Assembly: GCF_030272615.1 (NCBI RefSeq) | Contig: NC_081408.1 | Span: forward strand, 611,015,673-611,079,672 | DNA length: 64,000 nucleotides | Direction: 5' to 3' | Origin: Cryptomeria japonica | Lineage: Eukaryota > Streptophyta > Pinopsida > Cupressales > Cupressaceae | Shown: positions 45,091 to 57,116 of the stretch, piece after piece | Position numbering within the stretch: the first letter of the stretch is position 1 | Layout: each line of letters opens with the position of its first letter | Made by a program: the position numbers and the translations under genes | Notes under the pieces: model-generated | What the model was told of the DNA's origin: nothing | What the model saw: only the letters and a program-made list of their open reading frames with translations | Database searches by the model: none

Positions 45091-45420
45091 GGGGGCATGC
45101 TATGCCATTAATCCTAGAGTATAAATAGAGTTATGTGTAGTTAGCTTGTGACTACATTAACTCTTAAATAAGTCATATTATCATTATCATATTGTTCTAT
45201 AGTTATTTAGGCCGACCTAGGACTTAAATGTGGTCATCTAAGTCAGATTGGGTGATATCTTAGGCATAAATATGGTATATATAGGAGGTACTTGTCTCAT
45301 TTTATCACCAATTATGAATTGTATTCTTATTCAATATATTTAGCACGTTGTAGGCCCTAAGTTTATTGCTTTTTGTTATTTTACAATTTTAAGTTAATTG
45401 ATTTTTATAATTTTATATTA
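45091..45420 (+). repeat. Probable 3' LTR of the Ty3-like relic
   Basis: Follows the purine run and starts TGCTATGCCATTAATCC. It contains a TATAAATAG box near 45,120 and an AATAT-rich end with GTTGTAGGCCC near 45,350. No second LTR is present for comparison, so the right border is a guess. Confidence 0.45.
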
Positions 45421-47360
45421 ATGTGGGTTGGACTTCTTCTATTTATCATTCTTATTAGGCTGAGAGGCATAACACTACAATGACACCCACTCATCTTTTT
45501 TATCTTTGTAATTTTAGTGACTAGAAATTTAAAAATATTTTAAAGATTAAAATCTAAATTAAAAAAAAAACTTTCTATTATTATTTATTATGACTAGACA
45601 ACGGATAATTTAAAAAGAAGGTAAAGACTAAAATCTAAACTAAAAAGCAACTTTCTATTATTATTATTATTTATTAAATACAAAAAAATTATATCTACAT
45701 TTAAAAGAAACAAATAACAACTTATTATTATTATTTATTAAATGTAAAAAAAAGTTATGTTTTTAAATCTACATTTTAAAAAACTTCTAATTTAAAAAAT
45801 TATGTTTTTAAATCTAGATTTAAAAGAAACTTCTATTTATTTATGTTTTGTATGGTTAATTTAGAGTAGATGAATGTTAAGGATGAAGAGAGAGAGAGAG
45901 ATGTGACACTAAGAACAATAGAGGAATAGAGAGATAGAGATAAGTATATATGTTGATTGTGGAGGAAGCCCATTTGATTAAACACATTTCTATAAAAACT
46001 ACAAGTTTTTATTACATAAAATTTATATTTTATATCAAGTATATGAAAAGTTGTTAGATATGATGAGTTGTATAATATTTATGAGAAGTTATATATATAT
46101 ATATATATAATGTTTAATCTTTAAAAAAACAATTCAACTATATGTTTTTTATTAAAATGTTTTTATAGATATTAAGATCATTTTGCAAAAGGGTTTATGG
46201 TGAGTGGTTGGCATCACTATCTTGTACATTCACTCACCGTAGTGTAGTCTACCAAGTAAAGCATATAATTTAATTTCAAAATAATAGATCAATTGTAGTT
46301 TTATAACTTTTTATTTGAATCTTTATACATAACGAAAAAACAAGAAAAAAATCAAAATTGCAATTAGATAGTAGGAACCTCTTAAGATTTAGGAAATAAA
46401 GAAGTAGTTAAGCATTATAATACTGAAATATAGTTTTGAAGAGTAAATAGTGCATAATAAAAAATTGACAGGGCAAATTTCAATGACTGGGAAAAAAAGC
46501 CTAAGGGTGAATCCTACTGAAAGAAGTATATGAAGGAATAAACAACCATGACAGGAAAAAAAAAAACCTAAGAAGTATATGAAAGAAAAAAAAAGTCTAA
46601 AAGTGAATCCCAATGATAGGTAAAAAAAAGCCTAAGAGTGAATCCCAATGACAGGTAAAAAGAAAAGCCTAAGAAGTATATGAAACTTTTATTTAAAATG
46701 TTGAAAGACTAAACCAGAAGTTGCACATTAGATAGTATTTTTTAAAAAGAAATTGGTTGTCAAGTACAATGACTAATAACTATTTAATCTATAATAAGAT
46801 TATATTCTAATAAATATTAACCATATGAAATTAATAATCTAATAAATATTAACCATACCTCTATATAAATTTTATTTATAAAATATAAATATGCTAATTA
46901 AATAAAAATATATAAATATGCTAAACTTGATGTACCATTTAACTTTATAACTATAATTTTATGAAAGAATTTTTAAAAATAATAATTTTTTAATTAAAAT
47001 GACAGTGTTATGCTAAACTTAAAAAGTGTAATAATACATTCCAAATTATAAATATATGTGATTTTATAAAAATATATCATACTTTATGATCAACACATGA
47101 ATAACAAATGGATGTCTCCATCTCCGACCAGCTCTTTCGGTCTTCTCTTTATTAAACTTTGTGCCCACTGCTTTAAATATAATCCTCGCATATTTTTAAG
47201 GCAAGTTTGATTTTATTCTCCCTTTAACAAGAGATGACGGGGAATAAACAAAGTAATGTGAAATTTACCTTATTCTTAAGCGTTAAAATCGAAGAGGCTT
47301 TTAACTTTGGATCCAATTCTTTTCTTATTAGCTATGGCCATTCACATTCGCATTTATTTT
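45421..47360. other. No recognisable gene; AT-rich with simple repeats
   Basis: Contains a GA run at 45,888-45,902, a TA run at 46,092-46,108, a loose repeat of AAGCCTAAGAGTGAATCCCAATGACAGGT type at 46,490-46,690 (about four copies), and repeated TTTATTATTATTTATTAAAT segments near 45,600-45,760. No coding signal. Confidence 0.55.
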
Positions 47361-47930
47361 AGGTCCAATTTTCTTTCTTTAATTGAAAAGAATAAAAAGA
47401 AAATGAATGATTCAATTAAAGTAATTACTCCAGTTCATACTTTTTGTAAACCAATAGCTTTTGTTCAGATGTTCTGAAACTTCTATTTGACTTAAGCATA
47501 TTTAGTGTTCCCAGAATTTTATTTTTTCTGTTTGACTGAAGCATATTTAGTGTCCCCATAATTTTTTTTAAATTTTTTTAATTTTTTTTTTAAATTAATG
47601 ATCTATTTTAAGTCCAACTTTAACTTTATTCTTTCCTTAATTGAAAAGAATAAAAAGAACAATATGTAGTCATGAATGATTCAACTAAAGTAATTGTTCC
47701 AGCTCATGCTTTTTGTGAACGAATAACTTCTTGTTGAGATGTTCTGAAACTTCTATTTGACTAAAGCATATTTAGTGTCCCCAGAATTATTTTTTCTGTT
47801 TGACTGAAGCATATTTAGTGTCCCCATAATTTTTTTTTTTTAAATGAATGATTTATTTTAAGTCCAATTGTAACTTTATTCTTTCCTTAATTCAAAAGAA
47901 TAAAAAGAACAATATGTAGTCATGAATAGG
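47361..47930. repeat. 250-bp tandem repeat, two and a third units
   Basis: AGGTCC/AGTCC-AACTTTAAC-like starts lie at 47,361, 47,611 and 47,861, exactly 250 bp apart. Each unit holds AGATGTTCTGAAACTTCTAT, GCATATTTAGTGTCCCCA (twice) and TCAATTAAAGTAATT blocks. The partial third unit ends abruptly where LINE sequence begins at about 47,930, so the LINE fragment interrupts or borders the array. Confidence 0.85.
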
Positions 47931-49120
47931 GTGGTCTAGAGTGAGCGACTTTAAGTCTGTTTATAGGTGTGGGCAATCGGAGATAAAGCGGTGGAAGGTT
48001 CCTAATGAATGGCCCGTTGTTGATATGGAGGAAGACTGTGCTGAGCTTCATGCCATTTTGGCTAGTAGACACTATAGTTCCCTTAAGGATAGGGATAAAC
48101 TTGCTTGGTCCCCGAATCCTAAGGGTGTTTTTATTGTTGCCAGTGAGTACAAAGAGTTGTTGTTCCGTCGTTTGGAGGGGAGGGAGGTGCACTGGTGGAA
48201 ATATGTTTTGAACAATTTCTCTTGGCTGAAGTGTAACTATTTTGCTTAGACTTTGGCTTTGAATAGGTGTCTTACCTGTGACAATATTCAAAAGTGTGGG
48301 TTCCATGGGCCTTCCATCTATTTTTTGTGTGGTACTGGAGATGAGGACTCCTCTCACCTGTTCTTCAGATGCCATTTCTCGTTGCTTCTCTGGCATTACT
48401 AGTGGGGGGTGTGGAAGCACCCTTGTGTTCATGCAGATTCTTTGGTGGAGTTTTGGAGTAGTTTGGGCAGGCCTCATATTTTGTCCTCTTTTCTCTAGAC
48501 AGTCTAGCACATTGAGCTCATTTTTATACTTTGGCAAATCTAGTTAGAGAGGAATAGGAGGATCTTTAGGGATGTTAGACTGTAGGTTCAACAAGTGTGG
48601 AATAGCATCATTGGCATGGTCCAGGAGACGATGGAAGCTAAATGTGAGGTGAATTTTCCTTAGGATAGAGGAGAGGCTGATATTGTGAGTAGGTTGGGTT
48701 TACAGAAGATGTCTCCTATCTCATCTTGTGTCAGGAGAGGTAGAGGTGCTAAGCAGAAGGTTCAAAGGGTGGGAACTTGGTTGCCCCCTCAGGATGATTT
48801 CATTAAGATTAACACCGATCGCTTCTCTCAGGGTAATCCAGGTCCTGCTAGGATTGGGGGGGTTGGTAGGGATTGTATGGGGGCTGTAGCCTTCTTCTTT
48901 TCAGTTCATAAAGGGCAGCAGTCTAATAATTTTATGTAGGTACTTGCAATCAAAAGACAAAAAACCCCAAACTGGCAGCTACAGGAAATTCTAGACAGTA
49001 TATCAGAAAACTTGGCAAAACTAGAGCAATATGAGGCAAAACATATTTTGAGATAAGCGAACATAGAGGCAGATGCCCTCTCAAAAGCTGCAGCAGAGGG
49101 CACTTATATTCATTGGTGCG
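47931..49120 (+). pseudogene. LINE 3' part: zinc-binding and RNase H regions, decayed
   Basis: Plus-strand frames read DKLAWSPNPKGVFIVASEYK and WWKYVLNNFSWLKCNYF, then CLTCDNIQKCGF and SSHLFFRCHFSLLLW (zinc-binding reverse-transcriptase C-terminus). An RNase H domain follows: INTDRFSQGNPGPARIGG and, past a stop, VLAIKR and ANIEADALSKAA. Several stops interrupt it. A second copy of the last block (GCGAACACAGAGGCAGATAC) follows at about 49,162. The 5' part of this LINE is absent. It abuts a LINE on the opposite strand. Confidence 0.8.
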
Positions 49121-49181
49121 ATCAAGGAGGCATTTAGCAAGGCTAGCTATTTTCAAAGAAGCGAACACAGAGGCAGATACC

Positions 49182-51526
49182 CTACCAAGAGTCTTTGGGA
49201 GGCTTACCAGCAGAGTTAGGAATACCCAGGTAAGTCAAGGGAAGAGACTTGGCCTGGAACCTCAATATATGAGCAATCCTCAACTGAATAGTTCTAGGTG
49301 TGTTGAAGAAGATAATGGAATATTTATCCTTATTGATCAACTGGCCAGAAGCCCCAAGATAGACATCCAAGGTTTTACGCAGATTTATAGCTTCTTTGAT
49401 TCTAGCCAGTCCCATCAAGTTCCTATCATCCACAAACTGCAAATGGGATTGAGGAGGTATGTCATTACCCCAACTCCAACCATTAATAGTACCCAGTCCC
49501 ACATTATGCTTAATCAATCTCCCTAGACCCTCAGAAAGAATAATGAATAAGTACGAGGAAAGAGGGCCCCCCTGACGAAGGCCCCTGGATGCACCAAACA
49601 ACTCAATATGATCTCCATTAATTAGCATAGAGAATGAGATAGATGAAATACAACTCATAACCCATTGGATCCATTCATCAGCAAAACCAAAAGCCCTAAG
49701 AATCTTCTTGAGAAAGGACCATCAGACTCTATCATAAGCCTTTTCCATGTCCAGCTTGATAAACATAGCTTTTTCCTTGGAAGTTGCCATAGAATGAATG
49801 GTCTCAGTAGCGATGAACACTCCAACCAAGATTTGATGGCCCTGCACAAACCCACTCTACTCTTCAGAAATGATCCCCCCAAGCCAATTCTTCAACATTT
49901 CTGCTATCAGCTTAGAAATAATCATATAAATCACATTACAAAGAGAAATAGGATGAAATTGGCCTAACTAGTCAGCTCCATCACACTTCGGGATGAGCAC
50001 AATGAAATTCACATTCAAAGCCCGAAGCATCCACTTACTCCTCTGGGACTCTTGGACCACCTCCAATAAGTCCAATTCGATAATATCCCAGAATTCTTGA
50101 TAGAACTCATTGAAAACCCATCTGGTCCAGGTGCCTTCCCCTTCTTCATGTGAAAAGAAATCCTCTCAAGTTCGTCCAACAAAGTAGGTCCCATAAGCTG
50201 CTCATTCATCTCCCTAGTAACTAGAGAAGGGATGCAAGCAAGAACTTGATTTTCCCCTTTCGATTCCCCCTAAAAATCCTCACTTAAAAGGGATTGGAAT
50301 ATTGCAAAGACTCCATAGTCCATAGAAATCTCCTTGAAGGATAAATACTGCTCACCTCTATCATTAACCAGAATATGGATAGAATTGCCATGCCTTCTTG
50401 CTTTCACTGAATTGAAAAAGAACTCAGTATTCTTATCCCCTGCTTGAAGCCAATCAATACGAGCTCTCTATTTCTAGTAGATTTCCTCCCTAAGCTCCCA
50501 TTCCTCTAAAACCTTGAATACCCTGACTTCCTCCCTAAGCAAGGTTTTTGACAATTCATGCTCTATAATCTCTCTAGTAATTCCATTCAACTCTAATTGA
50601 GTGGTTGTTTTGGCATAGAAGATATTACCAAAACACTAATGATTCCACCGCTTAAGTTGGAACTTAACAAATTGCAGTTGCTTGGCAAAAGTGTACATGG
50701 TAGTGCCAAAGGCTGACCTCCCTTTCTTCCACCACTCTGCAACATGAACCTGTAAAGAAGAATCTCGCAACCACATAAGATGGAATTTTAATGAAGGAGA
50801 GCGAGTGACCCAAGCAGAAGAGGACGCCAACTTGATGGGCCAGTGGTCCGAACCTTTCTAATCTAAAATCTTGGAGCATGTGGACAATCCCCCACAAATC
50901 CAAAAACTAGAAACCAGAAAGTGATCTAGCCTCTCCACAATCCAATACTCCCCTAGTCTCTTATTGTTCCAATTGGATAGACCATTATGAGGCTTGATGT
51001 CAACCAGATTCAAGGTTGATATACTACCCTGAAGAAGGAAGGAAGAAGGCTCCAACTGCATAACACCACCCTTCTTCTCACTCAACTCTAAGATGGCATT
51101 GAAATCACATGCCATAATCCACTGATGAAAAGGAAAAAACCCATGCATAAAAGAAATATGAGACCATAAATTCTGCTTACCTTGAAGATCACTGGGGGCA
51201 TAAATGTTAGTAAGCAAGATATATTCCCTAGTCTCAAGACTAGAGACAACCTTGGATAAAAATGATTTGAAAGAAACCCACCATATAGGGTGAATCCTCA
51301 AGGGGTTCCAAAGACAAGCCACACCTCCAAAGGACCCAAATACCCCAATACACTGACATTCGCCTCTCCCCCATAGCTTAGGCACTAGACCCAACATACT
51401 TTCCATGGATAGTTTAGTTTCCTGCAAGAAAAGGCCATCATGAGAATGACTCCTAATCAATTCCCAAATAATTTTGTGTATAGGGCCACTGTTCAAGCCC
51501 CTCACATTCCATGAAAGCACAATCAT
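49182..51526 (-). pseudogene. Second LINE ORF2: endonuclease and reverse transcriptase, 3' end missing
   Basis: The endonuclease part (51,526-50,858) is open: MIVLSWNVRGLNSG, LFLQETKLS, LTNIYAPSDLQGKQN, ACDFNAIL. Beyond it the frame is broken by stops but readable: ARIDWLQAGDKNTEFFFNS, MKKGKAPGPDGFSM, FIVLIPKCDGAD, IKLDMEKAYDRV, SRGLRQGGPLSSYLF, the catalytic FVDD (LQFVDDRNLMG) and LPLTYLGIPNSAGKPP. It stops near 49,185, where plus-strand LINE sequence begins. The start overlaps the ORF1 stop as ATGA (51,523-51,526). Confidence 0.85.
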
Positions 51527-53390
51527 TTCGAGGGATTAGAAAAATGAGAATCTAGAGACTTTACTAACCCTGACTCAACCAAGTTCTTCCCCATCAATTT
51601 AATCTTATCCAAGTCCTTTCTGTCAACCTTGGAAATCTTCTTTGTTGCACCTTTCTTGATGTCTTTCTGAAGAAGACCCAAATATAAAGAGATCTTATTA
51701 CGTTTAACCCCAGCGAAGTCCAATTTTTGTGTTGCAGGAGAAACATCCCCACAAGCTATCTTCATTTTAGAACTAGAGATGGATCCCATCTGAGCCAATA
51801 CCTGTTGATCCATCTCCATCTATTGACTTCCAACCTCCTGCAAACCCTGGGTAGGATCCAAGTTCACACTATCTGACACCAACCCTACTACACTATGATC
51901 CAAAGGAATCATCCTTGGATTCACCTCTTGTTGACTAAGATCATCCAAGGATTCAAATCTATTAAAGGTATCCTCCTCCTGACTTTTCTGCAAAGACCTC
52001 TTTTGACCTCGGTTCCTACTCTTTGTCTTAACTGGGACAAAACCATCAACACCCACAACCACACCAAACATGGGAACTTTTCCTTTATCAACCTCATCAA
52101 GGTTATGGGATGGTTGTTGAGGCTAATGCACAACTGGTTTAGACCTAGGGCACTTGTGCTGCAAATGACCATACTCAAGACATAGACAACACCGAAATGG
52201 TAAAGTTTCATAATCCAACAGTTAGATCTAAGAATAAGAGCCCATACACATATCTATAGCATCTAGAAAAGGCTTACTAAGATCAATTTCAACACAGATA
52301 CGAGCGAAAGTCATTACCTTTCTCCCCAAGGTTTGCGATGAAGCTCTAATAGGCTTCCCAAGCAATGAAGCGAGCATCTACAACACATCTTCCGGACAAC
52401 ATTCCACCAGAAAATGAAGTAAACAAACCCACACTGGAACCCGATTTAGGAGTTCCTCTGAAGGGTTAAATCTCGCATGCCAAGGTTTGATGAACAACCC
52501 CACCTAGTTATAAAAGTATGGGCCTCCTTCAAAGACCCTATTGCGATCCTCCATGAAATTGAATGTAACCTTGAAGTAATTGTTAGCAAGCAACATGATA
52601 TCCATTTTCCCTTCTGGCACCCAATTCTCCAAAAACTACAATGAGTTCCTCATACCCAAAAACTTTCAATACAAAGAATTCTTCGAATAGTATTCCACAT
52701 CCTCAACGATCATTTCTAGAGGGATCACCAATCTTGGCCTCTCTTTACACTTCTCCAGACACCCATTAATTTTTGTGACCCTAGCACCACCCGACAAGCC
52801 GGCATCCGTATTACCTTCACCCAAAGCAAAAAAACTATTATTTAAAACCTTAGTACTTTGAATAGAGGTCTTCGAACCAACAGTTGTTCGAAAGTCCAGG
52901 TTCGGAGAAGCACGAGATGGATCTCCACACGACATGGCCATTTGAGCCCCCACGCCTTGCATGCAGAGCAAAACCCCAAAAGAGATTAAGGGTGAGCACC
53001 CCCCTAGCCCCACCCAACCACCACTCACCGATAGCACCAAGCTTGCACTTTGCTCCAAAGAAAACTTTGAGCAACCCCTCAATGTCGCACCCTCCCAAAT
53101 GGCCAAACATTGCCCCCATAGGCCATAGCACCCACGACCAAGGAGGCGAACAAGGACAGAGTCGCGCACCCTCACCACTCCCAACAGCGACAAAGAACCA
53201 AAACATCGAAAGGCGGCAGCATAGAACAAACAAAGAGGAAGAAAGTGAAAAAGATGACCCCCCAAAATGGAACAGACCCCCCCATAGTGCACAACAGAGA
53301 ACATCAACCATGAACTAGGACGTGGGTGCCCTAGCTCGAAATCATTCAAATCTTCACTTTGCATTTCTCCTATCTCTCATTTACAACAAG
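49185..53390 (-). mobile_element. 5' two-thirds of a second L1-type LINE
   Basis: ORF1 and ORF2 in normal LINE order on the minus strand, with a 5' leader to about 53,390. The 3' end (zinc-binding and RNase H regions) is missing on this strand; such regions appear on the other strand directly to the left. Its sequence is clearly a different family from the LINE at 36,847-42,795. Confidence 0.75.
51523..52935 (-). pseudogene. Second LINE ORF1: gag-like protein with zinc knuckle, broken
   Basis: Begins MAMSCGDPSRASPNLDF at 52,935. A DUF4283-like part follows (VTFNFMEDRNRVFEGGPYF; GLFIKPWHARFNPSEE; RICVEIDLSKPFLDA), then a perfect CCHC zinc knuckle CCLCLEYGHLQHKC near 52,190 and a Lys/Ser-rich tail. 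Several in-frame TAG/TAA codons interrupt it. The terminal 98 codons (51,819-51,523) are open and end in TGA, overlapping the next ATG. Confidence 0.8.
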
Positions 53391-53553
53391 GGAATAGAAA
53401 CCCTAAGAGGTAATCCTTGGCTCTCTATTCCTTATAAGAAGTAGCCGAAGTGCGTTACCTCCCTAGGCTCTTTCGTATTCCACGAGTGTGTACATGAGAG
53501 TGGGATTAGGGTTTGTTCACTTAGTCTCACTTTCCCCACTACACAGTGGGATG

Positions 53554-53691
53554 TATGTTTTGGCATTTAAATGGTGTTCATGTATAGATAGTGTCACCAC
53601 CTTGTGTAAACTTAAAACATGAATGTTTTGGCATTTAAATGGTGTTCATGTATAGATAGTGTCACCACCTTGTGTAAACTTAAGACATACA
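53554..53691. repeat. 69-bp tandem duplication
   Basis: ATGTTTTGGCATTTAAATGG starts at 53,554 and again at 53,623. The two 69-bp units are nearly identical, so this is a recent event. Confidence 0.9.
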
Positions 53692-54795
53692 GGAAAAGAT
53701 ACATGTCTTAAGACACTTTCCTAAACGATTAAAATTTTAAAATTTTAAATTCATTTATATAACTTACAATGAAAATAAAATACATTAGAAAATAGTTATA
53801 ATTTTTATCTTAGACTACATAATTTGATTGGAAGTGAAATTTTTTTAATCTTTTACAAATAAAAATTGAAATTTTCAAAGAGGAAAACCCAAGAGTTGAA
53901 TAAAAATTTTATATAAAAATAATTTGAAAAAAAACTTTAAGATAACAAAATGACAATTTTCCAAAAACAATTGATGTCCTTGAAATGAAGACTAATAAAC
54001 ACATTTTAATGTATGATCTCCATTCTTCTAATTGAAAGATATTATGCAACAATGCAAGAAACACAAGATAATGTCAAAAGTGAAATAAAAAATGTGTCAG
54101 TGAGCAATCCATGGACAAATTTCCACAAAACTTGGTTTGAATTTTATTATATATTTTTTTAACTATTATTCATCAGTCTTTTATCTTTTTTGAACTCTTT
54201 TCTCATTCCATGATAAATCAGGGAGTGTGATTTGAAATTTGATGAAATTTTTTTTTTTTTTTTAGATAATCTAATTCAAACATCAAAAGAATTATAAAAT
54301 AGTTTGTAACTTTAAGCAAATATAAAAAACAAAATATACCGTCTTGGAAAACTTTTCCTTTATATTTTCCTCATTCGGTCTTCAGAAAACTATATTTTAC
54401 AGTACTAAAAAACTGTATATCTACATTCATGCCAACATCGAATTGAACCCATCATAGTACAAGGAATAAGCAGTAGGAAACACTATCAGAACTCTATGTA
54501 GAATCCCGATTTAAAAACATTGAATGGTCTTTTCACCTTCTTTATTTTAAATTATGCGGATGGACCACTTGAGTGGTGCTACAGTTCCTGCTGCCTCCTA
54601 AACATGGATGATTTTATCTTTTATTTTTCGAAAGCATCCAATCTCTAATGGCACTCTGAATAAGTTCTGCAGAAAGACAACACTCACATGTTTTTGTAAA
54701 AACAAAGTGGTTCTACCTCCGAGAAGTTTCCATCTTCCCATTAAAAAAACGCGTTTGCCTTAAGCCCAAGCCTATAGTCTTTTTGGCCAAGCTCG
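53692..54795. other. No gene; upstream region of the ankyrin gene
   Basis: AT-rich. The last 250 bp before the ATG at 54,796 are less AT-rich and should contain the promoter and leader. I see no clear TATA box at a defined distance. Nothing else can be supported. Confidence 0.5.
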
Positions 54796-55291
54796 ATGGA
54801 TCAAAGTGGGTATGTCTGCAAAGGAATGAACAGAAGGTTCTTGGAAGCAGCCAAATCAGGGAACGTCCAAGTGCTTAATGAGATTGAGGAGCTGCAACGC
54901 GTTACTAATGAGGTAACGCCAGGGGAAAACACGGTGCTACATATTGCCGCCTATCATGGCTCTCTGCAATTCGTTCAAAAGTTGCTTCAACTCTCAAATG
55001 CCAATCCAGAGGATGGGATGACATTTTTAAAAGCTAAAAATATGGAGGGAAACACAGCGTTACACGAAGGGGCGTTGGGAGGAAATGAGCAAGTCGTGGA
55101 AGATTTATTGAAGTCATGCCCAGATTTGGTGAATGAGATTAACAAAGCAGGTGAAACGGCTCTCTTTAAAGCTTGTGAGGGAGGTCATCTCAAGATTGTT
55201 GAAATGTTGTGCTGTAGGACTTCAAGAGAGTACTACAAGAGATTTGATGGACAAACGGTTTTACATCTTGCAGTCTCTAAATTAAGTACAG
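54796..55291 (+). CDS. Ankyrin-repeat protein, exon 1 (third ankyrin/PGG locus)
   Basis: An intact first exon of about 165 codons from ATG (MDQSGYVCKGMNRRFLEAAK) to a donor ACAG|GTGCGT at 55,291/55,292, phase 1. It encodes four ankyrin repeats: GENTVLHIAAYHGSLQFVQK, EGNTALHEGALGGNEQVVED, AGETALFKACEGGHLKIVEM and DGQTVLHLAVSK. The start MNRRFLEAAKSGN is typical of plant ACD6/ITN1-like ankyrin proteins, which act at membranes in defence and stress signalling. The exon joins in phase to 56,618 (GAT = Asp). This is the best preserved coding exon of the family here, but the downstream exons are damaged. A 79-bp duplication starts about 15 bp after the donor (55,306 and 55,385). Confidence 0.85.
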
Positions 55292-56617
55292 GTGCGTTGT
55301 TCTTTGGGTTTTGGTTGATCTAATTTTCAAAACAACAGAGGTTTTCATGAAAATTGAATGTTTTGTAAACTTTAGCGATCCATAGGTTTTTGGTTGATCT
55401 AATTTTCAATACAATAGAGGTTTTCAAGAAAATTGAAAGTTTTGTAAACTTGAGCGATCCATAAACAATGGAAATATTGCACTTTCCTTTTATTATTAGG
55501 ATTTTTCATAGGTTTGTCAATTTATGAAGGAGGTCTTTTACGCAATAAGAGTGATCAAAAGGGGAAGTCTGCCCCATATCAATAAAAAATAATAAAGATC
55601 AAAACTTATTTTATAAAGAATGATCCAGAATTGCTAAGAAACCGTACCGTATTCAAAAGGGTCTGTACATAATTTTCATGATTAGAGAAAGGTCCTTTGT
55701 CATAATTGCAACCTTTAATAACCCCTGAATTTCTATTTTTGCTGAGCCCACTTCTTAAATACATTTATATTTGGCGTAGCTCTAAAGAATTTTTAAAAAG
55801 GTGAGTTTTCTAACTCGGAAGCTGATCTATCTACTGTTGAATCACAAATACAGAACAAAAACCCCTTACCAACCACAGACGGAGCCAGAAACAGTAGGGT
55901 GAGAAGTGGCCAGGTCTCTAATAGCATCAGCTCCTAAAAAATCTGCTGTCTTAGACACAAGGCTAGCCTCCCTGAGCAATTTGAAAACGTATGTTTGAAA
56001 GTTTTTTAATGAAATGTATCCTTAATAACTATTGTAGGCTAATTTAAAATAAAAAAAACTTACTAGTCGAATAATTGTGCAATTTTCAAGAAAATAAAAT
56101 AGTAACCAGATTATCATCAATTGAAGGAACACAGAGCTTGTATTTAAGAAACAGTGGCCATACTTTTTAAGATGGGAAGCTTTAAATAGTTGTAGCAGTT
56201 TATTTGTTGGGGATAAGACGGAAAAAATAGAACTGAATACATAAAAGTCTATGGACTGTTTTCCTATTAACTTGTAAGGGCTTGTAAGGGTTCGAATGGT
56301 ATGAAGAATGGCATAAAATTTAAAATAGAAGAGAATATTAGAAATATATTTGAATACATTTTATTTTCCATCGCTCTTCAATCTCTACATATAATTAGTA
56401 TTATAGCTTAAAAGTATGATTAAGCTATACCGGTAATTTAGTTTGAGCTGCTTTATTTAGAAACTTTTATTAACACAGTCTTTAATCGAAAATCAGATCT
56501 ATATTAAAATAGTTTGAATTACAACAATCATATCACCTTGATACGGATATAGATTCAGTTAAAATGCAAAGAAAAACTCTGCTCTGAATTTTGATTCTAC
56601 TTTTTTTGGTTGTGCAG
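55292..56617 (+). other. Intron 1 of the third ankyrin/PGG locus
   Basis: 1,326 bp with GT and AG ends. It starts with a 79-bp tandem duplication (TTGGTTGATCTAATTTTC at 55,311 and 55,390). No gene is seen inside. Confidence 0.7.
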
Positions 56618-57116
56618 ATGTAATTAAGAAGCTTTTAGAAAATGAACCTGAACTTGCCACAGAAGTAGACACTTTCAACCGAACTCCGTTGCACATGGCT
56701 GCCTTATATCAATTTCCAGTTGCGATGTTTCCATGTTTTTCAATGAATCCGAAGAAACTTCGCCGGATTGGAAGATGCTTATCAAAAATGGTAATGGACT
56801 TTCTTGTTACAAAGTGGACCAAAACAAGCAGTCTGCACTTCACGTTGCAGCCAAAGAGGGGAACGCAACTCTAGTGAAAGTGATATTGAATTACGGCAGC
56901 GACTGTCTGGAAATGGTAGACAAAGATGGTAGAAATGCCTTCCATCTGGCTGTGAACAATGCTGTTGTAATATTTAGGAGAGTTGGAAAAATTCTGAGAT
57001 GGATAATATCCTCGGTAATGTCAGAAAGACTGATTAATTGCATTGATAATAATGGGCAAACGGCATTAGATATTGCACTAAAGAAATGCAACGAAGACCC
57101 ACAACTTTATGGGGCT
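56618..57116 (+). pseudogene. Ankyrin-repeat exon 2 of the third locus, frameshifted
   Basis: The acceptor GGTTGTGCAG ends at 56,617 and the donor GGGCT|GTAAGT starts at 57,117. The first part reads VIKKLLENEPELATEVDTFN and RTPLHMAALYQFPVAMF. A frame change before about 56,733 leads to KMLIKNGNGLSCYKVDQNK, SALHVAAKEGNATLVKVIL, GRNAFHLAVNNA and ERLINCIDNNGQTALDIAL, all ankyrin repeats. The frame change means the exon does not code through in one frame. Either it is a pseudogene or a small intron or sequencing error lies there. Confidence 0.8.

Noticed and set aside
47920-48537. 205-codon open frame on the minus strand
   Set aside because: It lies opposite the readable LINE zinc-binding region on the plus strand and has no recognisable motif.
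49050-49200. Twin-primed LINE inversion
   Set aside because: Twin priming joins the pieces head to head, with the 3' piece downstream; here the pieces meet tail to tail.
52666-53364. Long open frame starting upstream of the second LINE's ORF1
   Set aside because: The upstream part is leader sequence rich in Leu/Cys/Trp; recognisable ORF1 protein begins about 52,935, so the longer start was not used.
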